Part shown: in pieces, positions 1 to 9,732 of the stretch | Layout: every line of letters starts with the position of its first letter | Numbering within the stretch: the stretch's first letter is position 1 | Origin: Podospora pseudocomata | Taxonomy: Eukaryota; Ascomycota; Sordariomycetes; Sordariales; Podosporaceae | Assembly: GCF_035222375.1 (NCBI RefSeq) | Contig: NC_085887.1 | Coordinates: forward strand, 2,083,501 to 2,147,500 | DNA: 64,000 bases | Direction: 5' to 3' | Position numbers and translations under genes: made by a program | The notes under the pieces: generated by a model | The model's input: only the letters and a program-made list of their open reading frames with translations | What the model was told of the DNA's origin: nothing | Databases searched by the model: none

Positions 1-1423
1 CCACCCTGCCCTGTTTGAATTTCCTGACTCACATCACCATGCACAAAAGTCTACATGATTTCAAGTGTTTCTTTTGCAGCCGGGCCTGGCTAGCTAGCGG
101 TGATTAGTCTCCTACTATCTACTGGCCCGGGGCAAAAATGCTGATGAATTCTCTAAGATATGCAAGACCCCAGCGGATGCGACATGGACGCCACTGCAAT
201 CCGGGGAGCAGATCTCTGTCATGACCGTGGCCCTCTATCGTGCCTGCGGCAAATGGGGCTAATGCGGTGAAAATCATATCTGGGATGAGGTCGCTGAACT
301 CAATCTTTTTCGCGAGGTTAAAAACCCTTGTGTTGGGCTTCCAACCACACACCATCAAACTTCGCTGCAGCCGCGCCAGCCAGGTTGCAGCCATATATAG
401 GCCCTAGCATCATTAACGTAAATTTCTGTCCACCTTGCAGAGCCCCATGATTGGCTTATTTTGATGCAGTGATTCAGAGTCCAATCATACCGCTTCGTCT
501 TTCTCACCTCTTTTTGCTATGCTGGCCTGCATCCTGGCCTACATTTTGCTTTCCTGGCCTACTTGCCATGCTCGCCAGGTGCGTGGTGGGTCTAGCTGTC
601 CTGGTTGTCCAGGTCTTCTATGTTAGCGCTCTTGTTCCACATTAGCCACAACGTCCGGTCGGACAGCAAACCTGAAGCCTGGGATCTTGGCCATGATGTG
701 AAAATCTGTGGTTTGTTCGACAACTCTAAACGGAAGCCCCGAAACAAAGCTGAAATGCACCGTCAGTAAACATATCGGCCTCGCCGGTGAAAGCCGTAGG
801 TTTATCTTTGTCTTCATTTATACCATCAATTGTAACAGCAAAGTTCGTTCACCTACATGCAGTAAGTACAAGTCAACAGCACCTAGTAAGAGCCATATTT
901 AATAGGACAGCATTCCAGGTAAATTTTAGGCGTGAGCTAGTACAGAAATATGGGAGGAACAGTGCAGGCTCAACAAGAGGTGCAGAGATATAGGCGGAAG
1001 CTTCTAAAGGGCGAGATGGAGCAGGGCACTAATACAAAGGGAAGCTCGATTTCTGGTACAACCTGAAGTGGAAAGAGCTGCAAAGCTTCATATCAGAGAG
1101 ACTCCGCAGAGAAAAGTTCGGGCGGCCTGGTGGAGCCGTGTACTGCGTAAGATTGTTCGTGCTCAGCCAAAGGCAAAGGACGAATATAGACGGTATAATT
1201 AGGAGAATCAGTCATACGTTATGTTTTAATACTCCTTGAGGCTTCGATCCTTCAAACTGCAGTGATCGTCTCGATAAATCTATAGAGATCGATCACTATT
1301 TTCAATCTGAGTGGTAGAGAAGAATGCCGACGATGGTCCATTGACAGCGACACAATGCAGAAATGGTTCAAGTGCCTCCCTAATATTCTTCAATTGTTAT
1401 TGCAAGCTATCCAACTTTGTATT
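1..1423. other. Intergenic region at left edge, no supported gene
   Basis: I see no convincing coding unit here. Open frames are short (under 92 codons), overlap on both strands and resemble no family I know. Around 970-1190 there is a purine-rich stretch that can be read as a basic, arginine-rich peptide broken by stops. It might be a remnant of an old gene or transposon, but nothing identifies it. The right part is presumably the 3' flank of the minus-strand Myb-like gene. Confidence 0.4.
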
Positions 1424-2278
1424 TTACTCTCGCTCTCCATTTACACTCAGATGATACGTACCCAGGTGGCGAAAGCCAAGGTCTGACGGTAGCGCTGTGG
1501 ATGGGACTGGCACTAGGAGCTCCCGTCGAGTCTCGGTAACCTGGGCAGAGGTTGTCGGCAGTGGTGGTGGTCCATAGCCGTTGTCGAGGGGCTCAGTGGA
1601 AGAAGATCTCGACGGAAGACTCTCGCGTACGGCTAGGGACCGGTGATATCGTGAAGACAGAACCACCCCCGCCCGCCTCACCATTTCAATCTTGCCTAGT
1701 TTCCAATTCATTGCCTCAGCGGCGCGCCACGGGACCTGCATTTCCTTTGCCCGTATGGTCCACATCTCGGATTTGAGCCTGAAGTTTGTAAGCGTTCTTT
1801 TGCCTTCAATACTCTATTAGTCAGAAAAAGGGGCCGGTAGTTACCTCTCGTATTTCCTTGCAAACGAATTCTTACGCTCTTCATCCCACCTAGGCTGCTC
1901 CAAATAGTTTTGGTAATGAAGACGGCAACTGACAGAGCTCCGTCCTGGAAGGAGCTTCGAGATATCGTCCCATTCATTCCCTTGGCCCCGGAGGTTGATA
2001 ATCTTATTATCCTCCTCAGTAGACCACTTGCATTTTTCTGGTGTCGGCAATTCGGATGGCGGCCTGCAGCGCTTGTTACTCGAACGCAATACCGAAGTCG
2101 GAGTTGACGCCGGAGGGATTTCAGGTACCACAAAGCCAAATCGCGAAGACAAGGAGGGGGCCGAGGCGGAGGGGGCCTGCTGGGTAGGTGACACAGTCGA
2201 CTCATTAGAGTCGGTGTCGATTAATGGCATGATATCCAGGATGATGGTGTATGAATGCTGATATATTCTTTGATGCAA
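1424..2278 (-). CDS. Myb/SANT-like DNA-binding domain protein, two exons
   Basis: Probable nuclear DNA-binding protein. Exon 1 (2278-1845) carries a Myb/SANT-like repeat starting at KCKWSTEEDNKI and running to the WDDISKLLPGRS region, with tryptophans at the expected spacing. Exon 2 (1796-1424) continues with a segment rich in W and A (EMQVPWRAAEAMNWKLG) that I recall following this Myb repeat in many ascomycete proteins. The intron 1797-1844 has a GTAACT donor, a CTGACTAAT branch region and an AAAAG acceptor; using it keeps the frame open. The first Met is at 2278, but the Met at 2230 (MPLIDTD) is an equally good start. The C-terminal tail is low-complexity. Function beyond DNA binding is unknown; the target is not inferable. 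Confidence 0.75.
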
Positions 2279-2293
2279 GCAAGATGTTGAGAT

Positions 2294-3118
2294 CTAGAGT
2301 TGGGATTTTGCTCTTGTCTGCAGTGGAAAGATTGTCGACTGAAGAAGAACCAGGCTAGGGCTTATGACGGAGAAAGGCAGCGTTTCAGGACACAGTTCAT
2401 GTACCATATGTGCGGTTATTATGTATTGTTTTTCCTTCTCCTCTTCTGCTGAGTCAAGGGTCGGAGCGTTGATGATAGACCGAATCACATAATTTTCGAG
2501 AAATGCTTTGCAAGCATCTCTCGCAACACGACAGTTGCGGCAGAGATCGACCCAGATACTGTCGGCTTGGATATCAGTGTGCTCAACAACTTCACGGTTC
2601 CAACTAGTTCCAGGAGAATTAGACCAAAGCATTAACGAACAAGAATCGCCGTACAGCTTACCTGCACCATAACCGCTAACACCAGAGGCGCTTACTTTCG
2701 ACTCTGGGATAAATATTGCGTGATGAATTGCTATCATTACCAGCAGTAGTACTGGCGCGGCGCTCTTTAGCGTATACTTTAAGAAGCTGTTGAGCCCCTC
2801 GACGTCTCTCTTCCAAGTTCCATTTAGAATATATATGTACCACCGAAATGCAGAGGGTAAAGAGGCAGGGAAAAAAAGACGAGGAGGGAAACGAGCAGAT
2901 ATAATAGATAGGGAAGGGCACTTTGTAGTAAAACCGCGCTGCAGTTCACAAATATCAAAGGTATGCCCCCTGGCCCGCGCAAATACGGGTTGGTGGCCAT
3001 GATTGAAGACTGCGGCGTGGGGGGAAAAAAAATAGGTGGTAGGGGTGAAGCCAACAAGACGGTGCTGCCCGTTGGGACTTCTGAAAATGGTGGTGTTGAG
3101 CCCTTTTCTGGAGGTCAA
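2294..3118 (-). CDS. Hypothetical protein, doubtful model
   Basis: A 274-codon open frame directly upstream of the Myb-like gene on the same strand. It contains one hydrophobic stretch (residues about 120-135, APVLLLVMIAIHHAIF) and two cysteine pairs, but no family I recognise. Two shorter frames overlap it on the same strand. One opens with MATNPYLRGPGG at about 3000 after what looks like a 3' splice site (a long pyrimidine tract ending in CCGCAG). The real gene may therefore be spliced across frames rather than be this single frame. Treat the coordinates as the region of a possible gene, not as a reliable product. Confidence 0.3.
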   Translation of the reverse strand: MTSRKGLNTTIFRSPNGQHRLVGFTPTTYFFSPHAAVFNHGHQPVFARARGHTFDICELQRGFTTKCPSLSIISARFPPRLFFPASLPSAFRWYIYILNGTWKRDVEGLNSFLKYTLKSAAPVLLLVMIAIHHAIFIPESKVSASGVSGYGAGKLYGDSCSLMLWSNSPGTSWNREVVEHTDIQADSIWVDLCRNCRVARDACKAFLENYVIRSIINAPTLDSAEEEKEKQYIITAHMVHELCPETLPFSVISPSLVLLQSTIFPLQTRAKSQL

Positions 3119-3447
3119 AACGTCGGCGGGGTGACTCAGCGAAAAGAAACGGGGCGCTGGCTCACCCGACAGACAAGAACCCGGTCAGCTGTTTGACTAG
3201 GGGAGAGCGGACGGGATCCCGTGTTTTCAACTGCCTATGGTCGTATGTGACGGTTTGGGTCTGAATCAGACTACATATCTGGAGTCTGAAGTCCGTCTGC
3301 AAAGCATTGGTGATGGTATCTTATCAGTGCCACTTCGTTTGCTCGCAATACCGTTGTATCGATCCATGATATCGAATTCAAGGCTCAATTGACTCTGTTC
3401 TCGTATGTATACAGACTGCATCATGATGTCTATTAACCATGTGCTTG
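3119..3447. other. Intergenic gap, nothing recognised
   Basis: About 330 bp between the 3' end of the Rqc1-like gene and the hypothetical gene, both on the minus strand. It should hold the 3' flank of the former and the promoter of the latter. No repeat, RNA gene or clear motif was seen. Confidence 0.4.
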
Positions 3448-5886
3448 TTACTGACCTTGAGCCTGCCCCTGAGCCTGCCCCTGTCCCTGACCCCTATCCA
3501 CCATCTCGGGGTCCTCAAGCGCCGGCATCTCCTCATCAGTATCCTCTTCACTCTCCTCCTCATCCTCCTCATCCGACATCCAAGCCCCCGGCATCTGAAC
3601 AGGAGGATACCCCACCCTCATCCTCATATACTCCATAACCTCCGCAATACTCGGTCCTTCCCCAAACGCCCCCTCCCCATCAAAGTCCTCCCGATCCGTC
3701 CACTCCGCCTCCTCATCATCCTCCTCATCAACGCCAAACGCAAGGTCATGCCTCGTCCGCCCATCCCAGTTACCCCCAAACTCGGTGGTATCCTCATCAT
3801 CAGAATCATCATCGTCATCGTCGTCGTCGTCGTCCTCCTCCCCATCCTCAACCGTAGCCTGGAACGGTCCTCGCGGCTGTTGTCCCTGTCCAGCGGCACC
3901 CCCATCCCCAGCAGCGCGTGGTCGGACCCTACCCATCAACGCGTTAAAGAAGCCCATTATCCCGCCTCCACCGCCGTCATCAACCTCGAGCATAGCTTCG
4001 AGTTCCTCCTGGGGCATCTCGGCTAGCAACCGCTCGGCTGCCGCCCGCATCCCGGCTTCTCTGCGAGGGTCCATTTGGGTGCTAAACAGGCCTCGCGTAG
4101 CAATGGAATCGGGTTTCCAGGGTAGTTTTTGAATCTCGCTGCTAAAAATGTTGTCTACTGCCGCTGGTGGCAAGGGGTCGAACTCAAAGTTCGGAGAAGC
4201 ATCGTGTAGCAGCTTCCTTGGGACGAGGGCCATGAGGGACGGCGTACTGTCGAGGTAAATGAATCTTGCTACTGCGAGCGTTGGCTCTGGGCTCTGGGGA
4301 CATCTGTAGACGTCTTTCTGGAGGAGCTTCTTAGCCTTGTCTGCTGCTGATTTGAGGAGGGAGATGGCGTTGGGGTTGTTCCAGAGGTCCTTGGAGATAT
4401 GAAGGTAGAGCTCTATATAAAGTTTGTCGTCATCGTTCCGCGGAGTGTGACCCCAGATGGACTGGGGAGTATCCAGGCTGAGAGCGGAAAACAAGGCGCA
4501 GTAGAGCCAAGGCAGAGTCTCGATGTTCTTGACGAGGGTCTCGTGCGCCGTGTCGTAGTCATCGAGCTGGAGGTAGGCTAAGGGGAGAGTATGGAGAGGA
4601 TACAAAACCGCATCCGGCCACCTGGAAGCGAGGGCATCGCAAAACTTGACAAACCACTCCGCCTCGCGGGATCGAAGCGCAAGAACGGGCACCCAGTTGA
4701 GCAGGGCGTAAGGGTCGTCGTGGTTGAGGCTCAAGTACAACTTAGACCATTCAAGGGCGGTTCGATAGGTGCCCTTGAGAATGAGCTTCTGGATCAAGTT
4801 GTAGCCAGCGAGGTAGAACTGTCTGTTTTCAGGCCTGGCAAAGTTGATCCTGGCTTTGCCCTGTTCAAGTTTGCGGCGGAAATCACTAAGCGTAACGCGG
4901 CCAAAGGTGAAGAGAGCACGCTCAATGAGATCAGCAGCGAGAGCTGAGTTCTGGTCCTGTCGGGCAACCTTACTGCCCTGAATCAGAGACGACACATGGT
5001 ATGGGTTCCGGTGCAAGAAGTGGATGATCTGCATGGGGTCTCCCATCTGGACAAGCTGAAAGAACGACCCCTCAAGATCGTCGTAGGCCTTCTCGTGGGC
5101 AAACGTGAACTCGACCACATCAGGTGTGCCTTCGCTGAGGCGCTTCATGATCAGCCCCTGAGCCGCACCCCTAGGCCACGACTTTTTGCCCTCGATGAAA
5201 GGGTTGGTGCGGAGGAGCGTCTCAAACATGCCCGGCTTCGTCGGCCCCGAGCGACGTGGGTCGGTGGCAACAGCACTTAGGTATGTCTCGAGATCAAGAT
5301 TCTCTGGCAGAAGTCTCTGTCGGGTTTCCTGGCGTTCCTCCACCTGGGCGAGATCCATAGCCTTGCCGAACAAACGGCGCATCTCGTTCGCGGCCTTGAG
5401 ATGTCGGCTGTCGATCTTCAAGAGGTCGTTGAGCTGGTCGTCCGGGTTTTGTTTCGATGAGCTTGCCGCTGATGCAGCGCCGGCCCGTTGCTTTTTGGCC
5501 TTGATGTTGAGCTCTTTGAGTGCCTTCTCGAGCTCATCCTCCCTAGCCTTGGGGCGCTCTGCTGCTGGGGTTTCTGATGGTTGCTTTCCCTTCTTCTTTT
5601 TCTTCTTCTTGGACTTCTTCTTGGCAGCTTCGGCCTGTGGACTGGCAACTTCCTTCTCTACCGGTTTTGATGGTTCTGATTCCTCGTCCTCATCGTCGTC
5701 GTCGTCGTCGTCGTTGCCGTTACCCATGTCCCCGAGCGCTGCGAAGGAGAACATGTTGCCGCGGGGCTTCGCCACTACCTCCTCCTCCTCCTCCCCGCTG
5801 GTCTCTTCTTTTGTCTCAGGGCCTTCATTCTGTGAGTTCAAGAGTTCTTGCTGCTTTCGCAGCTTGCGTAATTGTCGACTCGCCAT
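3448..5886 (-). CDS. RQC1: Rqc1/TCF25 family ribosome quality-control protein
   Basis: A single 812-residue exon. Family members (yeast Rqc1, animal TCF25/Nulp1) belong to the ribosome quality-control complex, which handles nascent chains on stalled 60S subunits. Visible hallmarks are a basic N-terminus (MASRQLRKLRKQQEL), an acidic stretch (DDDDDDDEDEESE), a lysine-rich block (KKKSKKKKKKKGK), then the conserved TCF25 core. The core includes the IDSRHLKAANEMRRLFG segment and QIIHFLHRNPYHVSSLIQ at about residue 285, followed by helical, TPR-like repeats. The C-terminal 170 residues are extremely acidic and low-complexity and end in a GQ-rich tail. The start at 5886 is the first Met of the conserved MxxRxLRK N-terminus. 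The gene lies tail-to-head with the hypothetical gene and head-to-head with the membrane protein at 6859. Confidence 0.92.
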   Translation of the reverse strand: MASRQLRKLRKQQELLNSQNEGPETKEETSGEEEEEVVAKPRGNMFSFAALGDMGNGNDDDDDDDEDEESEPSKPVEKEVASPQAEAAKKKSKKKKKKKGKQPSETPAAERPKAREDELEKALKELNIKAKKQRAGAASAASSSKQNPDDQLNDLLKIDSRHLKAANEMRRLFGKAMDLAQVEERQETRQRLLPENLDLETYLSAVATDPRRSGPTKPGMFETLLRTNPFIEGKKSWPRGAAQGLIMKRLSEGTPDVVEFTFAHEKAYDDLEGSFFQLVQMGDPMQIIHFLHRNPYHVSSLIQGSKVARQDQNSALAADLIERALFTFGRVTLSDFRRKLEQGKARINFARPENRQFYLAGYNLIQKLILKGTYRTALEWSKLYLSLNHDDPYALLNWVPVLALRSREAEWFVKFCDALASRWPDAVLYPLHTLPLAYLQLDDYDTAHETLVKNIETLPWLYCALFSALSLDTPQSIWGHTPRNDDDKLYIELYLHISKDLWNNPNAISLLKSAADKAKKLLQKDVYRCPQSPEPTLAVARFIYLDSTPSLMALVPRKLLHDASPNFEFDPLPPAAVDNIFSSEIQKLPWKPDSIATRGLFSTQMDPRREAGMRAAAERLLAEMPQEELEAMLEVDDGGGGGIMGFFNALMGRVRPRAAGDGGAAGQGQQPRGPFQATVEDGEEDDDDDDDDDDSDDEDTTEFGGNWDGRTRHDLAFGVDEEDDEEAEWTDREDFDGEGAFGEGPSIAEVMEYMRMRVGYPPVQMPGAWMSDEEDEEESEEDTDEEMPALEDPEMVDRGQGQGQAQGQAQGQ

Positions 5887-6858
5887 TTTTGTGGTTTGAT
5901 GAGAAGAGGTTGTTCTGTCGACAGCGAGTGAGTTGCCGACAGTTGGCTAAACTGATGAAAGACATAAAAGTGGAGGGGTAAGCAACAAGTATGGCGGGGC
6001 AGCACCCAATCTTTGATGGCAGCCACCAAAGCAAAGCAAGGTTGTTCAGTTGCGATGCTGACGCTTGTAAATTGGCTAGCTCGGAGTGATACTGTCAGAT
6101 GTATTGGATTTCACTCTTCTGGTTTCACCCTTCTGCTTTTGCACGGCGAAGGCGAAATGGAAGGAAGGCGGTTTGCCGATGGAGTCATCGCCGTCTTGAA
6201 GATGCCACTACGCACTGTACGATGCACTGTGTTTGGGAGCTCTTTCATGATCGACAGGAACATGACATAAACCACAACTGTAGCCAACCTCCGATGGGGG
6301 TTGACACACTCATACTTCTACATCTTTTACATCTCTGGTCTCGATGTTTAATTGATTACAGCAATAGCTGTGTTCAATACCCAGTACCTATCCTCTTGGC
6401 TCCAGACAAATGTTCGCAACTTCGCTGGCTGGCTCCAGGTCTGGACCTCTCAAGGCTCCTGCCTCCATGGACCAGCGTATCAAGCTCTCCTCTCCGTTGC
6501 AGCTGAGTGGTTGACATTGGCCATTGTTCAGAGACACCATGCATGGCGTCGCTAGTCTGATACCCGTCTGCTTGGGCCTGGGCTCTCTTGTCGCCAGCCT
6601 CGAGGGGCTGAGAATACCCCTGCAGGCTCAACCTTCGGTGTTGATATGCTGAGGGGTTTGGAAATGCGGTGGGCAAGTCTTCCTATTTGGTCCCTTTCTC
6701 TCCGTCTCTTTCTTGCAGCAACCGATTGCTTCCAAATCCCATCTTTTTGAAGTGGTAATTCTCTCCATTTTGTCCGCCAAACTTTCGAGGTTGGCCTTTC
6801 ACTTACGTTTGTCCGTCTGAATCACCCGACCGGCTAGCGGGCACAGTCGCTCGCTTCC
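5887..6858. other. Divergent promoter region between Rqc1 and the membrane protein
   Basis: A 972-bp non-coding gap between two genes transcribed away from each other. A pyrimidine-rich tract (about 6690-6715, ending in CAGCA) precedes the plus-strand start, as is common for fungal leaders. Short open frames in the gap overlap on both strands and look spurious. No RNA gene was recognised. Confidence 0.5.
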
Positions 6859-8770
6859 ATGTCTGCCCAAAAGTACGATGATAGCAGGTTCACACGCCGG
6901 GCGTGTGTGACTGGTTTGGTCTTGTGTTGGTTTGTTGCTGTAGGCAGTATCATCGGAGGTGGACTATGTCTCTACAAGGAGATCCGCGATGACGATTCAA
7001 TCCGGATCGACTTGTCCAACAGATGGAGAGAGCTTCTCCCTCTCGGACTGAACATATTCAGTAGGTTGTCGCAAAACTCCTTCCCTGGCTGGTACTGCAG
7101 GACAGCTAACCACAGTCTGACTCAAAGTTACCCTACTCAACGATAGCATGGGATACATCCATGCCGTTGCTCTCCGTTGGTCCCTCATAAGAGAAGGGAG
7201 CCTAGACTTCAACTCGAACCTGCGTCTACTCACATTCTCCAAGAAAAGTCCCCCAAACGGTTATATTCCCAACTTTCTCTACCTTTTCGGAATCATACTC
7301 GCCTACGGTGCTACATCTGTCATATTCTTGAGCCTTAACCCCGAACTCGCCCGTCTGCTAGGCAAGTCCTACGAAATCACCGACACAAGGGGTGTCCATC
7401 TAAACGGCATTGCTCTCATTATTCTTGGCTGCGGCTTTCTCCTCCAAGCCGCCGTTACCAACTGGGCCTTGGCGGGTACTAAGATTCCCACATGGAGCTC
7501 GAACCCGCTCATCATTGCGAACACGTGCATGAATCATGATACCGAACACTACCAGGTTATGCCTCGCCAAGGCCGCTGTATGATGGGAGTTCACCTGGCA
7601 GGGAATGACATCAAGGCCATCCGACCTACTCGAAAGCAAAGGCCAATGATTACAGCACATCCCCATGTCCGCCGTGTGTTGTATCTCTTGTGGGCTCTTC
7701 CAATCCTGAGCGGCGTTTGGGGAGGCGGTGTCTACGGTTACCTCTTACGTGGGAGTAAAAATGGGATCTTTGGGCGGTCATGGAGTCTTCTCCCAGAGTT
7801 TCCACCTCACATAGACGAGAACTGCCACACTAAGCAATGTACTGACGGGACATCAGTACTGAACCTGGGCTGGAGTACCTCCGGTGGTGCGGCTGGTACA
7901 ACGGGTGGCGTCTTCCTCATCATTGCGATCCAATCTGTGGTCACTCTCTCTCTTCACTGTGCTGAACTGATCGTGAATCTTTCACGGGACGAAGGCATAT
8001 ACAGGAAGCTGATCGGACCAAGAGGCACCAACGGGCACTTCAACTCAGTCGTGGAAGCCTTCACCTCATGGCAAACAATTTTTTTGTTTACTCTCAAATC
8101 CGGTGTTCACTGGATGTTCGGTTTGGCTATTAATCTCCAATTTCAGCTGGGGGTCAACATGTACCCCTCACAAATATTTTACTTTGGTGGCCTAACTTTG
8201 GTGGCCGCCTTGTTTGGTTTGCTCCTGTCTTTGCAGCGCCCATCAGGTTACTTGCCGCCAACATACGGCCACATCCAAACTATCGCCGACATTATTGACG
8301 AATGGGCGGATTCTGGATGCATGTTTTGGGGTGAGAAGGGTCCACATTACACCGGAACAAGCACCAAGCGGCTCAAACAACCCGATCCAAACGTTGAGTA
8401 CGGGGGAATGAAGAAGGGCGACGGCCAAGGGAGTCACAGTGACGATATCACGGAGATACCTCTTGAAACCTTCAGTCCAGCCAGTCTGGTAGCCTCACCA
8501 CCAATAGACCAGAGCTTTGGTTATGTCTCTCCGGTTGTTCAGACACCTCCTTCGGCAAATGCTGCCTGGGGCCAGCCGTGGCAACAACAGCAGGGTCAAT
8601 TCACGTATGCCCAGTGGACTAATCAAGATCCACGGCACCAATACCAGCACATCCAGCAGCATCAGACGAGCTACGACAGTCTCAACAGCAGGTTCTCGGG
8701 ACAGACTGGGTATTCGGGGTATAGCAACCAGAGCACACAACCATTCCTGCACAATTGTAGGAGCTATTAG
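6859..8770 (+). CDS. Orphan multi-pass membrane protein, two exons
   Basis: Join of 6859-7060 and 7128-8770 (1845 nt, 614 residues). The 67-nt intron has a GTAGGT donor, GCTAAC and CTGAC branch candidates and a CAAAG acceptor; splicing yields NIFITLLNDSMGYIHAVALRWSL in frame. I see about six to eight hydrophobic spans: residues about 15-40, then after the intron FLYLFGIILAYGATSVIFL, GIALIILGCGFLLQAAV, VLYLLWALPILSGVWGGGV, GVFLIIAIQSVVTLSLHC and FYFGGLTLVAALFGLLLSL. The C-terminal 140 residues are Q/S/G/Y-rich and probably disordered and cytosolic. The segment ALRWSLIREGxLDFNSNLRL recalls a widespread uncharacterised ascomycete membrane family; I know of no assigned function. I infer location in a membrane only. 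Confidence 0.8.
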
Positions 8771-9732
8771 AATCCTCAAGGCGGAGTCGGTTATTGTATG
8801 AGTAACACATGGTTTTCTTTGGCCTGGGAGCACTCGTAGGAGTTTTTGGCTTGGGGTTGGATATCAGATTTATGGTTAAGCATTGCGGCTGGAAATGGCG
8901 GAAAGGGCTCCTTGGGTAATGTTCAGATTGGCGTGGATTGGCTTTGAAAAGTTCTACCGAAAATAAAGCATATCTATCATGAATTAAAATTTATATATCA
9001 TGAATCTTCTGAGCAAATTTTCGACCTTTTGCTCAGTTCTGCACCTCTGTTGTAGAGTGTCTATGCGATATGGCGGACTGGAACAAGGCTGACCCCAACG
9101 CCGGTGGGTATACGAGCGCACCTTATCGTTACATATAATCACTAGATCTGTCGGTATTGGTGTTGACGGGTAAGTGTTTTTTTCTCCTTTTCTTCACACC
9201 TGTTTCTGCTTGTCGGTTCATCATCGTGATGTTTGATGTTTGGTGTTGTGCAGTGCATTCAAGCTTTCCCACTGTCTGGCAACCGTCAACCTGCTGGCAA
9301 GCACTGCTGGCCAGAACCCACCTCCAAGTGGCGGTGCTCTGGGGTAGCTGCACCCAAAAAGTGGTGGGGGGAGGGGCGGAGGTCGCACGGGCCTTGGCGC
9401 TAGAGCTCAAAAGCGGGAGGCTGAAGCTGCCGAGTTTTCATAGGCTGGATTTTCTCTCTCGCATCGGTGCTCTTCTCCCTCTTTCTCTCAAACCTAACCA
9501 ACGGCGAAAACAATGCTGCACAACGCCTCCAGCCGGACACCATCATAACACCAGGAAAATCGTCTCTGCGGAGCGATTCTGTTTTCATTCTCCTCTTCTC
9601 TTTTACATGGTTTAATACCCCCCCAATAAATCGCTTCACTACCAGCACTTTCAAAGTCACCATTATCGCGTGCCCTTCCCCTCATTCTAGCAGGCGGTTG
9701 TATTTGGTTTTTTCGCGCCCTAATAAGCCACC
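8771..9732. other. Intergenic region with probable 5' leader of Scd6
   Basis: A 962-bp gap between two plus-strand genes. It contains a well-formed splice pair in the forward direction, a donor GTAAGT at 9170 and an acceptor TTGTGCAG ending at 9253, which could be an 84-nt intron in the Scd6 5' leader. A short in-frame start (MADWNKADPNAG) begins at 9070 and could be a leader peptide or a lost exon. T/C-rich blocks at 9470-9490 and 9590-9615 fit a leader. Confidence 0.4.

Noticed and set aside
119-394. 91-codon minus-strand frame at the left edge
   Set aside because: No family feature, no splice or start context, and overlapping frames of similar quality nearby.
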